DNA from: Piscicola geometra
Lineage: Eukaryota; Annelida; Clitellata; Hirudinida; Piscicolidae
Direction: 5' to 3'
Assembly: GCA_943735955.1 (NCBI GenBank)
Contig: OX030965.1
Location: 6,402,503-6,466,502 of the forward strand
Length of the DNA stretch: 64,000 nucleotides
Position 1 is the first letter of the stretch. Every line of letters starts with the position of its first letter. This document shows, piece by piece, positions 25,501 through 38,900 of the stretch. Below the pieces are notes generated by a model. It had not been told where the DNA came from. It saw only the letters and a program-made list of their open reading frames with translations, and did not search any database. The translations under genes and the position numbers were made by a program.

Positions 25501-28242
25501 ACAAATTTGAAAGTAAGATATATATAGAAATACCTTTTTAGAATTTTTATAAAAAACTATTTGATACTAGTTCTAACTAAAAGTTGAAATTATAATATTA
25601 AGTTGTGAGTCTTTAATGCTCAAACGAATTCCATTTGACTTTTTTATCATATTGTAGATTTAGGAAATCTTCAGGAAGAATATGTAACTTAAAACTTCAA
25701 TGAGGTAATATTATTAAAGTGGTGAAATTGTAGCAAGTGTAGCATCATATTGAAAAACAAGCTTATTCATCATTTCGAATTCCACTATACCTTGTATGGT
25801 ATAAATCATGCAGTAAATAATGAAAGTAACTTTCCTATTGTCATAATAAACATCATATGAAACAAGAGTGATTAAATGATAAAATGATGATTAGGAGCGT
25901 GGCTGTTATTTACAGTATCGGAAAGGTTCAACTAAGATGAATCTTTCAATACTGTATTCTTACAGTTTTTCTTTAAATTGAATGTTCTATACTAAGTCTT
26001 TTTAATCATGATTTTAAAAACTATCTTATTGTTAATTAATAATCCTAAAAGGATTCGTTTAGTTTTTCTTATCAGTTTAATTCTTAATTTTGTTTTTTTT
26101 ATGTTTGTAGAAAACATAGAAATAATTTAATAAAATAAAAAAATGAACTTAAACATTATTGAAAGTTTTTTTTGAGCTGAAAATAAGAATAAAACAATGT
26201 TATTTTAAATATTTTTGTGCAAAATTATTTTCTCCATGCATAAATATTAATTTTAATCTTGGCATTCATTTTCTCCATTTAGTTTCTATTTCTGTAGATT
26301 CAATCGTATAAACTAAAAAAATCTTCAAACTCAAGAAGAAAAAATAAATTACCCGATGATTGCTGAGTCATACATAATTTCATCTCTCTTTCCGAAAAAG
26401 CTTGATTTTTTAAATTCTGTTTTCTAGAAATATAAGTAAACTAAATTTAACTTTCTAAATAAGGTCAATAAAATTTTAATTTATTTAGAAAAATCATTCA
26501 AATATTTTCGTTAAAAACAAAAAATATGAACAGAAAATAGTTTTAATCAACATTTTAAAATAAATTTCAGAAAATTTGATTTGTAATATAAAAGCTGATC
26601 TTCACATGAAGAAAATGAAAGTTGAATTAATTGAAAGCTTTTTAAAATTATATTTGGTAGATCTCTCTGAAAGAAAAAGAAATTTATTAACGAAATTTAA
26701 AAAATTTCGATTTTAAAAAAGTTTACTCACTCAGTATGTTTATTCAATAATTCTAGTGTTAGCCTGAATGCAGAATTATTATTAGCTGTTGTTGTGCTTT
26801 TATCTCTCTGAATGAGGATAAATATCAATATGGAAGCATTTTTTCTTGCAGCTTGTAAGTATCTTATTTTATTTTAAAATTATTTTATTGTAATGTTTTC
26901 CCAGTAATATAAGTTGGAGCTTGTTGAGATGATTAACAAATAAATAGGAATTTTTTTTTAAATCTTCTTATTTCTTGATAAAATTCAAACCTATAATCAT
27001 TTTAAATTTAGCATATGGTATGGATATTCTTTGAATTTATTTCTTATGTAATTTAGATTGACGTTCAGATATCGTAGTCCATCCCTGAACTTTACTTTAT
27101 TTACTGTTTCAGAAGCCAATAATCTGAGTACATATTAATGAAAATTTTAATAAAAAGAGCCTTTTTCCTATTTTTAATTACGAAAAATGTATATAGGTTT
27201 CAATAAATTTTATTTTCACAAATATTTGACCAAGGATAATAACAATGAAGTTTTTCATAGTTTTTATGTTTAGGTAATAAACCTATAATGACTTATTAGC
27301 TTAATCTTATACTTCTTTCTTTATTTCTCATTGAATACTAACATATTTAATGATTAAATGTTAAGGAAACATTCATTTAAACAATGACAATATTTGAATA
27401 TTGAAATGAGATGATCATATTATTGTGAATTATCAAATTTCAATATCCTATACGACTATGAAAATCTACAGTTTAATTGTTATTTATTTAGTTCGTTTAG
27501 TATTTTGATGAGTTGACATTTCAAATTATACATAAATTTAAAATAGGAGACCTTCGAGGTTGTCATAATATCTTATGTTTGACGTTGTTTAATAAGATTT
27601 ATGCCTACATAATTTTTTTCATAGTTATTTCGTAAACACTTTGTTAAGCCTGAGTAAGAAATAAAAATATAATATTAGCTACTGAATCTATTCCAAAACT
27701 ATAGGAAAAAATCATTTCATCATTATATCTTTATTTGTTGAGAAAATGTGATATGTTTGATTACAGCCTGCAGAGTAACAACAGTCAATTTTTTTAGATT
27801 TAAATATATTAATTATAGGACAATTTATACAAATTAAATATATTTTGTTCAATTCAAATCGCGGAATTGACCCTCAGTTTAAATGTTTCTTTGTGATAAT
27901 CAATACGTTTAAATAAATGACAAAATTTGTTTTCCATTTAATTTTTTAATTATTGAGCAAGTTTTGAAAATGTTTTTTTAAAAAAATAAACTGAAATAGT
28001 TCAAAACACATTCAATCAAATAAATTTTATATAAAAAAATTTCTCAATATTTCAAAAACATTATAGACAGAATTCAGGCTGAACTCACACTCTCAAGACC
28101 TATTTATCTTAAGTAACGGCTTATAAACAAAAACTTTAACCGCACTAAATTTCTTTAAATCAATAATACAATTCTCTCTCATCACATATTAAAGATTAAG
28201 TAGTATCTCTCGTGAATATAACAGTCCTTCAACTAGGAAATT
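22501..28242. other. AT-rich spacer
   Basis: No gene recognised. There is a (TA)n run at about 22700. Long A and T runs produce only chance frames. Confidence 0.6.
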
Positions 28243-28434
28243 CTATTTGCGTAGATGTTGAATCCAAACAACGATGAACAGAAGTAGCGCAGTTACAAAC
28301 ACAAAAATATTATGACACAGGAATGAAAATGTAGCCCTCAACACGTCCATACACGAGAACCCGTGTGGAAACCACAAATTAAAATAAACCCCATTTTCAT
28401 CCTTATCGTCATACAATTCTTTGCAAATAATCAT
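28243..28434 (-). CDS. Orphan candidate exon with one predicted membrane segment
   Basis: The minus-strand frame begins MIICKELYDDKDENG, passes WFPHGFSCMDVLRATF, then a strongly hydrophobic span of about 20 residues (NIFVFVTALLLFIVVWI) and ends QHLRK-stop. It is richer in G+C than its flanks. The layout of a membrane span followed by basic residues resembles a signal anchor, but no family motif is visible and the stop comes directly after the span. I cannot name it; it could be a pseudogene fragment. Confidence 0.3.
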   Translation of the reverse strand: MIICKELYDDKDENGVYFNLWFPHGFSCMDVLRATFSFLCHNIFVFVTALLLFIVVWIQHLRK

Positions 28435-28682
28435 TACCCAGTATCCAACTATTAAATGCCTTTAGTGTCAGTGAGAATCAAGGCAACTTTTTTTAAACCA
28501 TTGAAACTCCATGTAGCTATTTATGGTAAAGCTCATTAAGAGACCTCCTACTTCAATTCACAAACATTTAAACTCTTAGAACATATGAAATACCCATTAA
28601 AAACTCCTAAATATAAAATCCAACCCCGAACATCTATTAAATGAACAGGATTGAAGATATAAACGTATTCGTTTTAGACAAC

Positions 28683-28914
28683 TTTTTTTTTGTTGGTCTT
28701 TATTACTCACAGCTTTGCAGACGCTGACCATGTTACAATAGTTCTAAGAACCATGATTCTTAGGCGAAAGAAGCGTCACTAAATGCATACGTCGCTAACA
28801 GCGCATCATTTACACAAGGTATATGATAGTTCACGGTGGATTATCAGGGATTTGAAAAGACAACTTTTGAGTCGCAAAGTCCGACGTCTACCATCTGAGC
28901 CATCCACGCTCCCC
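28683..28914 (-). mobile_element. tRNA-derived SINE with A-tail
   Basis: Read on the minus strand from 28914, a tRNA-like head has an A box in GGATGGCTCAGATGGTAG and a B box in GTCTTTTCAAATCCC, spaced as in a tRNA. A ~150-bp unrelated body follows (GTGTAAATGATGCGCTG), then an A9 tail (T9 at 28683..28691). The structure and ~230-bp length are those of a complete SINE. I could not see a clear target duplication. Confidence 0.75.
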
Positions 28915-31900
28915 ACTTGAAATATTAACTGCTATTACTTGTCAGTTTTTGAAGTTTTAATAAAGTCTAATTCTAGTGATTTTAAATTCGAACAACTTTA
29001 AAATATTAATAGGATTCCATATTTCTTATTCGATCTATCATTTGAAGTTAAGAAAAAAGATTTATTTTAACAACAAAATTACATTAAATCAAAATTTTTC
29101 ATGAGTAGATAAACTTGGGCAATATAGGAAAATTTGCGCTTTGAAATATATAGTTTGCGTTAAATGTTCTTAAGGTTATGTAACTTTGTCGCATAGATGA
29201 TAAAGCGATTATTTAAAATAGTTTGAAATATATTAGATTTCTACTCTGAAAATTCATAATACAATGTATTTCCGTACGAATAAATAACATTTATGAATTT
29301 AAATGATTCAGTTATCATTATTAAAAGCTTTCGGGGTATTTGAACCAGAGTACATTATTTTTAATAATTGAAAATTCATGTTATTTATCAATTAAAACTA
29401 ATCAATTTTTATATTCACTAATATTAAGCTCAAATACAGGCCTGAACACTGGATTAATTAGCAACAATTGTCTAATTATTCAAATTATCAATAAATTTTC
29501 TTAATTACTGAATGTTTTATGTATGTTAAGTATACTGAAAAAAAATTAACTTTCATCTAAATTATTTTGTATATATTAAAAAAAAATTTTTTTAATACTA
29601 TTTATTTAAACTTACACAATCGGTATGAAGTATGAAATAAACGTATTTGAGATTTGAAAATTGAATTTCTGATAGATAAATAAAACTTTTTTTAAAATGC
29701 CAGAATAAATTTATAAATTAATTTCTTAGTAACTGAGTATTCTATGTATGTTTAGTATACTGAAAAAAAGTAAATTTTATATGAACTTAATTATTTTTGT
29801 ATTATAGACATTTTTTATTTACCCTTTATTTAAACACATTCAAGCAGTTGAAAGTACGGAATTTTAAAAATTAATTAATCTCTGATAGTGAAAATAAAAT
29901 TCAGAAGTTCTTTCAAATGTTTTTTATTTTGAAAATAAGTTTTTAATATGTAAAGTAAAATATGAAAGATTTCTGAATGAAACCTATATTATTTACTATT
30001 TATTATTGTTATATTCACTGAAACTGCATGAATCTTTTGTATGGAAAAGCATGAACAAAATTTACTAAGACTTTTCAATACTGTTTAAATATTTGAAATT
30101 TTGTTGGATAATCAAAATATAGTTGTGAAAGTTTGATCGCCAAGTTGAAATTGAATATAGAACGTCTTTGATAGATTTATGAAGAGATGACTGAACTGGT
30201 GGCTCATAGAACGATTGTAGATAAAGTTCCTACTAAAATGATTTGATGGAAACCTTTCAAAGTGAGAATAAACAAAAAACATAAATTTCATACTATAGTT
30301 AAATGTATAGATTGAACTAATTTAAATTTCATTAAAAATAAAAGTTTTCTGAATAATGTTTCTAATTTGTTTCCAATTTGAACATGGAAACTTCAATCAA
30401 AAAAGAAATTAATTCTATTCTTATTCATATTTCAATTTAATTTTTGTTTTTACAGTTTTTTAAACAAAACTTTTATTTCCGAAATTAACATGCTTTCAAA
30501 TATATAGTTGGAAATTTTTTAGAGCTTCTCAAGTTTATTTCAAAATTGAATAGTAAAACATGCTATTATATTATTTTCATTAGAAATTGATTTGACTTTA
30601 TCGTGTATTTATAAAATTCTATAAAAAAATCGAACTAGCTCATGAGTGGATATTATATTAATCATGTTGAATTAGTGTGAAAGCTTATTTATAATTAATT
30701 TCATGTTTATAAAGTTTAAACCATCTATTGCAAATCAAACTGAGATCAATTATAATTTTTAAGATGGTATTTAATTACTGAAACCATATTAAATAGAACA
30801 TTGTACAAAGTTATGTTATTCTTTTTTCACGTTTAGTTTTCATCACAGTTTCATATTTGAAAATTAAACTTACATATGTGTATATCGATCGGGTAGAGTC
30901 GACAGATGTTTATAGAAATTTTATATATTTAATAATAAATCATTTACTGTGTTGGAAAATTTTTTAATAAATAATTAATTAGAAATAATTTTTCAAATTA
31001 CAAAAGTTTCAGTAAAATGAAAACAATATTTTTTAATCCACTGTTTACCTTATTATTATTCTTATTGTCATGACAAGAGCCCAAATGATTGAGAGAGGTT
31101 CATAAATCATCACTGCGGCATATCTAAAATTGTTTATGGTTTGATCAAACGTTTATAAATTTGCGAAATATATTTTGGAAAATTTTTTTTTTACTTTTTA
31201 CATCTAAATTTTTTAATTTTTTTTCAAATCTCATTTGATTAAGAGATTGCTTAAATTTCTAGAAAAGTAAAGAATTGTGAAAACTAAAATCTAGTAAAGA
31301 AATATTACATGATTTCGAACTTAAGGATCAAATCTAAAGATATTTTATGAATTTTTTGTAAATTCTTACAAATATTGATTCATTGAAGTAAGTTGAATGA
31401 AAATAAAAAACATTACTTTTTCTATTTAGATATAAGGAAAAAAACAGCTCCGTTCAAACTTTTATGATCTTTATTAATCATTCATTTTCTCTTTCCGTTA
31501 GCTATTATCGTTTCCCTTAAGAAAACTAAATCTTTTAGTCTTTTCCACATTTGAGATTTTATTAGTTACTCTAAAAAAAACAAAAAAACGGGAAATTATT
31601 ATTTTTTTCAAATAGAACAAAAATACTGAGACAACTAGTTTTTTCCAATTTCATATAGTATACACTGAATACTTTTACATTTTTCATGATATAAGATAGA
31701 TTTCAAAAAACAAATATTTTAATGACTTCTTTTTAAAATACTCCGAATTTATACTAGTTTCAGCAAAAAAATTTCTAGAAGCATTACAGCATTCGTCTTT
31801 AAAAATTATTTCCAATGTTTTCTTTCTAAACAAACTTTTTCTGAAGGTTAATTATTTTGAATAATCTAATTACAAGTTTTCAACTACTTATTTTCATATG

Positions 31901-34779
31901 TTCATTAACTAGTTATATTATAAATGATGAATATTGGTAAATAATGAAAATGTAGTATGGTATTTTATCAACGTTCTTTGGATATTTATTTGGAATTTGC
32001 TGCAATTCATGTTTTTTATAATTAGTCAATAACTTGCTATCATGCGGTGCTGAAATCTATCAGTTCAAAGTCACATCACCAACTACGATCTAACAATGTA
32101 TAGCAAATAACACACCAGTGAAATAGTTTGGAAGCGCGAATTCCTATTAAACGGAAGTTTTTATTTACCAATTCTTCAAGGAAAGTCGTTTAAACATTCC
32201 AGTTAGATCAACAAATTCATTTAAATAGCAAATTTCAAACTCATGTGATTCTGGAGATACAAGTTATAAAATCGAATTTTCGAAAATTCTAGCAGTCAAC
32301 GGAAATCTGCGGTGAAGTTATTTTTCTTTAGTCAAATTTGATCTCTTCGATACACCCGCTTAATATCGATCGCAAGTTTAAAGTCCCATATATGAGTTTC
32401 AATATAATATTATCGTATTTTGTCCAGAAGAATTATTCATATAATCTAATTCGATATTCAATCTCTATATATATTTGTAAAAAATTATAGTTTGTAAAGA
32501 TTTATTAATAACTTATTAGAGACTTAATATCTTTTTCGTTTAACCTTAAGGTTATTAAAAAATTATTAATAAAAATTGGTGATCTAACAAAGAACTTAAT
32601 AAATTATACATTCAAATACATATTTAATATATTCAGATTTTTAAAAACTATTGTATTTAGTGACAAATGATTTGAATTTTAACAATAGTAAACTTGTAAA
32701 AAATATTTAAAAATTAGTGATTTTTGTAAAATGTGTTTTTTCGAATTATGGTGGTCAAAATAATCTACAATTTTACGGAATCTAGTATTATTCGCTTTCG
32801 AATGAGCTAAAGCTATATAATAATCTTTCAAAGTTTTTTGATATATAATAGCAATTATTTAAACAAAATAAAGTTCATTATACAATAGGAGAAATAATGA
32901 TTATTAAAAACTGACATAATAAATGATGTTTTAGAATTTATAAGCTGGTGATTTTTTCATTGTAAACAATATTCAAAACAAAATTTGTAGCTCAAAATAA
33001 AAAGATTTAAAAAAAAATTTATTTAAATTTTTTAAAAGTGTCATATAGATTTCATGAAAAAGAAACATATTCAATAGACAGGATAAATTCAAAAGAAATA
33101 ATATTTATTCTAAGTTAAGCTGGATTGTACTTAAAAGCTGCATTATTTATTTCGTAAACTATATTGAAGAAAATATAATTATTCCTAAAAATCATGAAAC
33201 TTTTCTCAATTTAACTTATCTCATGGCCAAATAAAATTTTTATCTATTTAAATGACAACTTTTCCGTTTTTAAAATATTTGAAAAAAATTTAGAAAACAG
33301 TTGTACTTTATATAATGTGGTAAACCTAACTAAAGACTAATATTTAAAAAGATATAAATCTTACGATAGAAAAATACATTTTGTCGTAAAAATAAGGGTT
33401 TTCTTGTATTAATATGAATTCAAATTTATTAAATTAACTAGATCAAATCATTGAAATTGAAGTTAAGCTTTCCATATTTTGGTTTCAATTGACTTTCCAT
33501 ATGAAAATTTTAACACCGAGTAAAGAATAAAAGATTGATTGCAAATGAAGCAAGTTTGAAACGAATTTATTTTGCTAAAACATACTTTTGCTTGAAATAT
33601 ATTATTGAAAATGAGTTTAATAGGTTAACTTTAAGTTTTCTAAAAATTTAAAAATGTTAAAATTCAATTATGAGAATTTACCTATTTTCATCAACTTTTT
33701 TCAATGTATGGATTTAACACTAGAAGCTTCACTATTCAACTAATTAATCTTGCTAGTTCAAATCAATAAAAAATTTTTCTGAAAGTTCATATATTTTTGT
33801 TTTAATTTCTTTTATGTATAAAATAAAGTATTTTAATACATTTTGTAAATATATATTTTTTACTACAAACAATAACGTTCGTAACAATAATAATTTTGAA
33901 CAAAAAACCAAAAAAAATTGATTTACTGGACACATAAAAAGTTTTATTTTAAATCAAATAATACATTACTCATCTTCGAATGAATGAATCATTGATCAAG
34001 ATTTTTCGATTACATTATTCAACTAAATTATATAATATTCGAATAATTTTTTAAGCTAATTAAACTTTTAAAAAAAGTTTTTTAACATATTTTGCAATTA
34101 AATTATTTTTCTTTTTTTTTCTCAAATTTATTATATCATAACGAACCTTTTCTTGTTATCGTTTTGTTCAAATTTACGAGTAATAATTTTTTTGAACAGA
34201 CATACAATAAATTCAAATTAATTCGTCATAACTCGGTTTGAAGAAAAATTCGATCAAATAACATTCATATTAAAATTAAATTTTAACAAAATATTTTTTA
34301 AAAATCTAAACTCATTTCAATGAATTTCGTATTCATATGTGGAAAAATTAACACTATTGCAATCATAGTTTTTCTGACCTGAGACTATACTTATTTAATC
34401 AGTACTCATAAAATTTTAATTACAATTACTTACTTAGTTTTTTTAACAGCAATTAATCATGAAAAGTTATAAAGTTTTGATTCATTCATTTTTTCCCATT
34501 ATTAAATTTTTAAATCCTTCTCTAGGAATTTTAAATATTGAGATGAAACGGTTAATGACCATTAAATATAAATATTCAACAACAATATCATCATTGAATG
34601 TGCACAGATGAAAGGTCAAAAGACCACTTTTTCCATGGACTCGACGAATTGCATCTCTACAGCGTTTTTGTTTACTGCACATGATTTTGACTACCCGGAT
34701 CATAGTACGTTTCCGGGCTTTCATCTCAGACTTTCAGAGTAAGTATCGGGGCACAAGTAGTAAGAACAAAAGCCAGTAA
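28915..34779. other. AT-rich spacer
   Basis: Holds the diverged duplication at 29488. A slightly less AT-rich patch at 32040..32400 shows no frame. No gene seen. Confidence 0.6.
29488..29865 (+). repeat. Diverged ~150-bp direct duplication, copies ~225 bp apart
   Basis: 29488..29640 and 29703..29862 share TATGTATGTT(A/T)AGTATACTG followed by an A-run, then ATTATTTTTGTAT and TTTATTTAAAC in the same order. The copies are clearly diverged, so the event is old. Confidence 0.6.
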
Positions 34780-35310
34780 ATTTAAGTTGGCGTTTTTTCA
34801 TCATTTCGCTGATGTGCTCCTGTCTGATTTGTATCTAGAAATCTTCATTTTGATGCGGTCGCTAAACGTTCGAATTCTGAGCATCGTACGATTACAAGAA
34901 CATGAGTAACAAAATAGAAATGCAAGCGGCTTGTAAAATGCGAATTTTTTTTCCTGTTTTTGTGGGCAAACGTTTTTTCATAGCTTCGTAAAAGCTGATC
35001 ATGCATGACCAATTTAGATTCCGAAATCCTGGTCCGTGTACCTAACGTTCGACCAAAGTTTTTCTTAGTCATTCACGATTTCAAATGTTTTATGAAGAGC
35101 TTTGTCGCTTTGTAGGATCTGGTTGCATAAGGTGCATCTCTACGGTCTTTTTAAAATTTATTTCTATTTTCACTGTTCGTGAACTGACTTTCGAAGCATT
35201 TTGCGGGATTTGGGTTCTTATTGGGTCGTTTCGAGTAGTGCAATATCATCGGAAAAAGCAAAATCATTAACTTTGTCAACGCAAACGTGTATTGTAGCGC
35301 AATTAACGGT
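34780..35310 (-). pseudogene. Decayed LINE reverse transcriptase fragment, minus strand
   Basis: The minus strand contains VNDFAFSDDIALLETT (about 35277..35230), matching the RT catalytic block F-A-D-D-I-A-L-L with Ser for Ala, followed after a frame change by INFKKTVEMHL (compare KKTEVM). Further on is RQEHISEMMKKRQLKFTGF (about 34839..34780), corresponding to the ISE..RRLRWFGH region. Several stops and shifts break it. It is oriented opposite to the plus-strand LINE tail at 35458 and belongs to a different, older copy. Confidence 0.6.
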
Positions 35311-35457
35311 TGCTCGATTAATGGCTGAGTTGATCGCTTACGCTTGTTCTCTATTGTCTCCTCTTAGTGGGTGACATACCCGGAATCATCAACAGACAAT
35401 TGATATATGTACTCTAACGCAAAATAAATAGGAACTGCGCTGTAAGTCATATTATAA

Positions 35458-35952
35458 GACGTCTTTACTGATACCAACACAGCCGTACTCAATCAAGCCA
35501 ACTCATTCAGCATACATCTCCTTCTATGCCAAAGACGTTTACGCTGGCTGGGTCACGTGCGTCGAATGGAGGAAGGTCGCATACCCAAGGACATCCTCTA
35601 TGGCGAGCTGGCTACAGGACAACGTCCAGTTGGTCGCCCGCAACTACGCTTCAAAGACGTCTGCAAACGCGACCTCAGACTTACGGGTATCGACCCTGGC
35701 AGATGGGAAGAGCTAGCAGATGACCGGAGTGGCTGGCGCCAGACTGTCCACAAAGGCATCAAAAAGGGCAAGGAAGATCGAAGGCAAAGAAGAAAGACGA
35801 GGCAGCAGAATCAGGCTCTCGATCCTCCATCCGACTTCACCTGCAGCCGATGCAGCAGAGACTGTCGATCCAGGATCGGTCTGCTGAGCCACTCTAGAAG
35901 CTGCCGCCTAAGAACACATCAGAGCGCTATCATCATCTCACGAGATGGATGA
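35458..35952 (+). pseudogene. C-terminal fragment of a LINE reverse transcriptase (non-LTR retrotransposon)
   Basis: An open frame of 164 codons begins after a TAA and ends at TGA (35950). It reads TDTNTAVLNQANSFSIHLL, then RRLRWLGHVRRM (residues 26-37), RIPKDILYGEL, GRPQLRFKDVCKRDL, and a zinc-finger-like C-x2-C-x12-H-x3-C near residues 129-149 (FTCSRCSRDC). This order is the standard tail of many animal endonuclease/RT LINE proteins. Base composition is much richer in G+C than the surroundings, so it is a fairly young insertion. The RT and endonuclease domains are not present upstream on this strand: a 5'-truncated copy. Confidence 0.85.
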
Positions 35953-38900
35953 ATGCCAACAACAACTGATAGCTGGCCTTGTATGTAGACTTAGATGGTC
36001 TAATGTCTGATCATTCATTCGAAAGTTTTCTTGATGTGATAGAACTGATGAAAAGTTGGATGTTTTGCGAGTATCAGCCGTCCATAATACTCTTCAGAAA
36101 TTTAAAAGTATAATTAAAAAGAACTCTTAAGTGATAAAACAGCGGAAAAAGATTTCAAATTTTACATTTTGAAGTTTTAGGTTTCTTCATGTTTTGTTAT
36201 TTATATATTTTTTCACAATAATTTATTTAAAACTCATTTTACTATTTTAAAGGGTATTTTAAATACTTTTTATATAGCGTATTATTCAATACAGTTAAAA
36301 AAATATTTATTCGGATTGAGATTAACGGATTTGGTACTGACAAACCATGGAGTTCTAAAATATCCGTGTGACAAATGCAGAAAAAATACTATAAACAAAA
36401 AAACAAAAAAGAAAATGCTTTGTGAATTGCTAAAAAAAGGTCACAATTAGACTTTTAGAATTTTCATTATTTTTTACTTTATTTCTTGATGGGTATGTTA
36501 GTTTTCAATCATTCATATTAAAAATATTTTTTTGACAATTTTTTTCAAGTTTCACCAAAATTAAAAAAACTAAAATTTGTTTAGTGTTGTAAATTGAAAA
36601 TATGAATGAAATTATTTACCTGTTTCTTTATATTTTTTTGCATTATATAGTCAATTTTTTTTATATAGTTATATATTATATATTTATATTTATTAAACTT
36701 TATAAGAAATTGTTATTCTAGTTCAAATTTACTAAATTTTACTAATTTTTTCATTCTAATGTATTTTTTTATAGTGATTGCAAGCACTTACAGTTTTTTC
36801 TTATGTCAAATTTTTTAGTACGCATTTTAAACAGAATTAACAGATTTTTATTAACATGAAAAATCATAAGAGTATACCATCAAATTATAAAGTTAAAAAG
36901 TCAATATACTAATATTAATATGGTTTCATTGTAATAGTATTCAATTATTTTGTATTTTAATCTGTTAAGCAAAACTTTAATAAAGAAAAGTATATCAACG
37001 TATGTGAAGATATTTTTTGACATCTGTATACATGAGTGACAACATAACCTACTGAGTAAACAGGAAATAAATAAAAAATTCTGAGGCTTAATAGTATTTA
37101 TATTTGACGGTACATGCCTCATTAAACTTTATCTAAATTATTCAATTGAAACATTAAAAAAAACACTGTAATATAAACATAATTAATTACTTAGATTTAA
37201 CAACCTAACTTATTATATACGTATATTGCATAATGAAAAACATCAAGACTTTCGAAATCTAAAATATTTTTTCTTAATATATATTGTTGTTAGTGACATA
37301 ATTAGTTGAATTGTTCGCTCAGCAACTCGAATGTCTTCGGCAAAAAAAGCAAACTTTTGAAAAATATTATTTAAGATTTTTAAAGAATTTTTTTTAATAG
37401 TTTCACTGTTTTCGATGTTCTTTTTATTGTTTTCTGACAATTAGATTTGTTTTCGATGTTCTTTTTAATGTTTTCTGACAATTAAATTTGTTTTAAAAAA
37501 ATTTAAATGCGTGAATTAATTAAATTTCAACTTTTTTTAATCCTTTTGAATGTTTCAGTACTTCAGTGGTTGAAATTTTATTGAGTAACTAAGTTAAGTT
37601 TGTTTATTTTTTAAAGTTTTGTAGATGGAGTATGATGACTGACATTGTATTTAATAGTGTATATTCATTAAACTTAAAATCATTTTTAACTAATTGATAA
37701 ATGCATATTAATCGAAATCAACAAACGCAAAAATTTAGTTATTCACAGCAAGTTTTAAAAATATTATAGTTTACAGAAAGTCTAAAATAATGTTGGTAAG
37801 GTACTTTTTATATAAGTGTAAATTAAAAATTACAGAGAAAAATGATTCGCCTATTTTATTTATATAGGAAGATTACCGTTTAATTACAAAAAACTAAAAT
37901 AGTTAAAAACGTATATTGTTTTTGAAACATTATTCTAAAATGTATTTTATAGTGTTTTGTTTTAAACAAAAAACGAATATTTTTAGTTTTCAAAATAAGA
38001 AGTAATTTATCTTTCACTTGTTTCTTTCAGTTAATTAAAAAAAATATCTTTTCCATTTTAAATTTCCGTCAAGTTTTATATAATTGAAAAGAATACTTAG
38101 AAAATCTAAATATAATAGTATTAAGAATATAATTAAAAAAGAGTATTTCCATGTTAAAATAATATTAAATTTCAAAACTTAACGCTAATAAAGAATATTT
38201 CCACAGGAAAGTAATATAAATACAAGAAAAACTAATTGAAACAAGAAAAATCCATTAATTTAAGGCTAACAGTAATGTTGTATAATAATTATTTATTGTC
38301 ATATCCTTGAAGTTCACACCTCAATTTTTTAACAAATAGAAAGTTTTTCGGAGTATTAGTTCTCTATCAAATTGATAAAAAGTTCAACTTAATGTTTGGA
38401 ATGAAGTTATTAGTTATTGGATATATCCACAAAATAGAATAGTATTTTTTTTATTAACTTTGAATTGCATGCTTATGAAAACTAAATATCTTTTTTTTGA
38501 AGTAATAGTTTCAAATTGTTCCATTTTGAAACTTACCCATTAAATAGGAAAATGAAATTACCAACCAAAAAAATGTTCAAATTTATACAAACTGATATGC
38601 TTTTTGAAAGATTTTTACTATTTATTGATGGATTATCAATAAAGGAATTTTTTTCAAATTTATTTTTTCAAAAACAATAAAATTTGAATATCTTAAAGTC
38701 TTGTTTGACCGAATAGTAACTTCAAATTTAATTGTTGACAATAATAACTTTTTCTTCCATAAGTAACTTTTTAATTAATTTGTCTTCTAGTAATTCTTTT
38801 TAAACGTCTTCATAAATCAGAAAACACGGGTTTTAAAATGTTTTTCATATATATAAATATTTAATTTTTTTCATAATGAAATTGGTTTAAAATTTTTCCA

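Noticed and set aside
29518..29765. AGTATACTGAA twice, resembling the seed region of Hox-cluster microRNA iab-4
   Set aside because: The flanks are A-runs and do not pair into a hairpin; the match is short and belongs to the diverged duplication.
34482..34724. 80-codon minus-strand frame containing RDAIRRVHG
   Set aside because: It probably belongs to the flank of the decayed LINE; no independent coding evidence.
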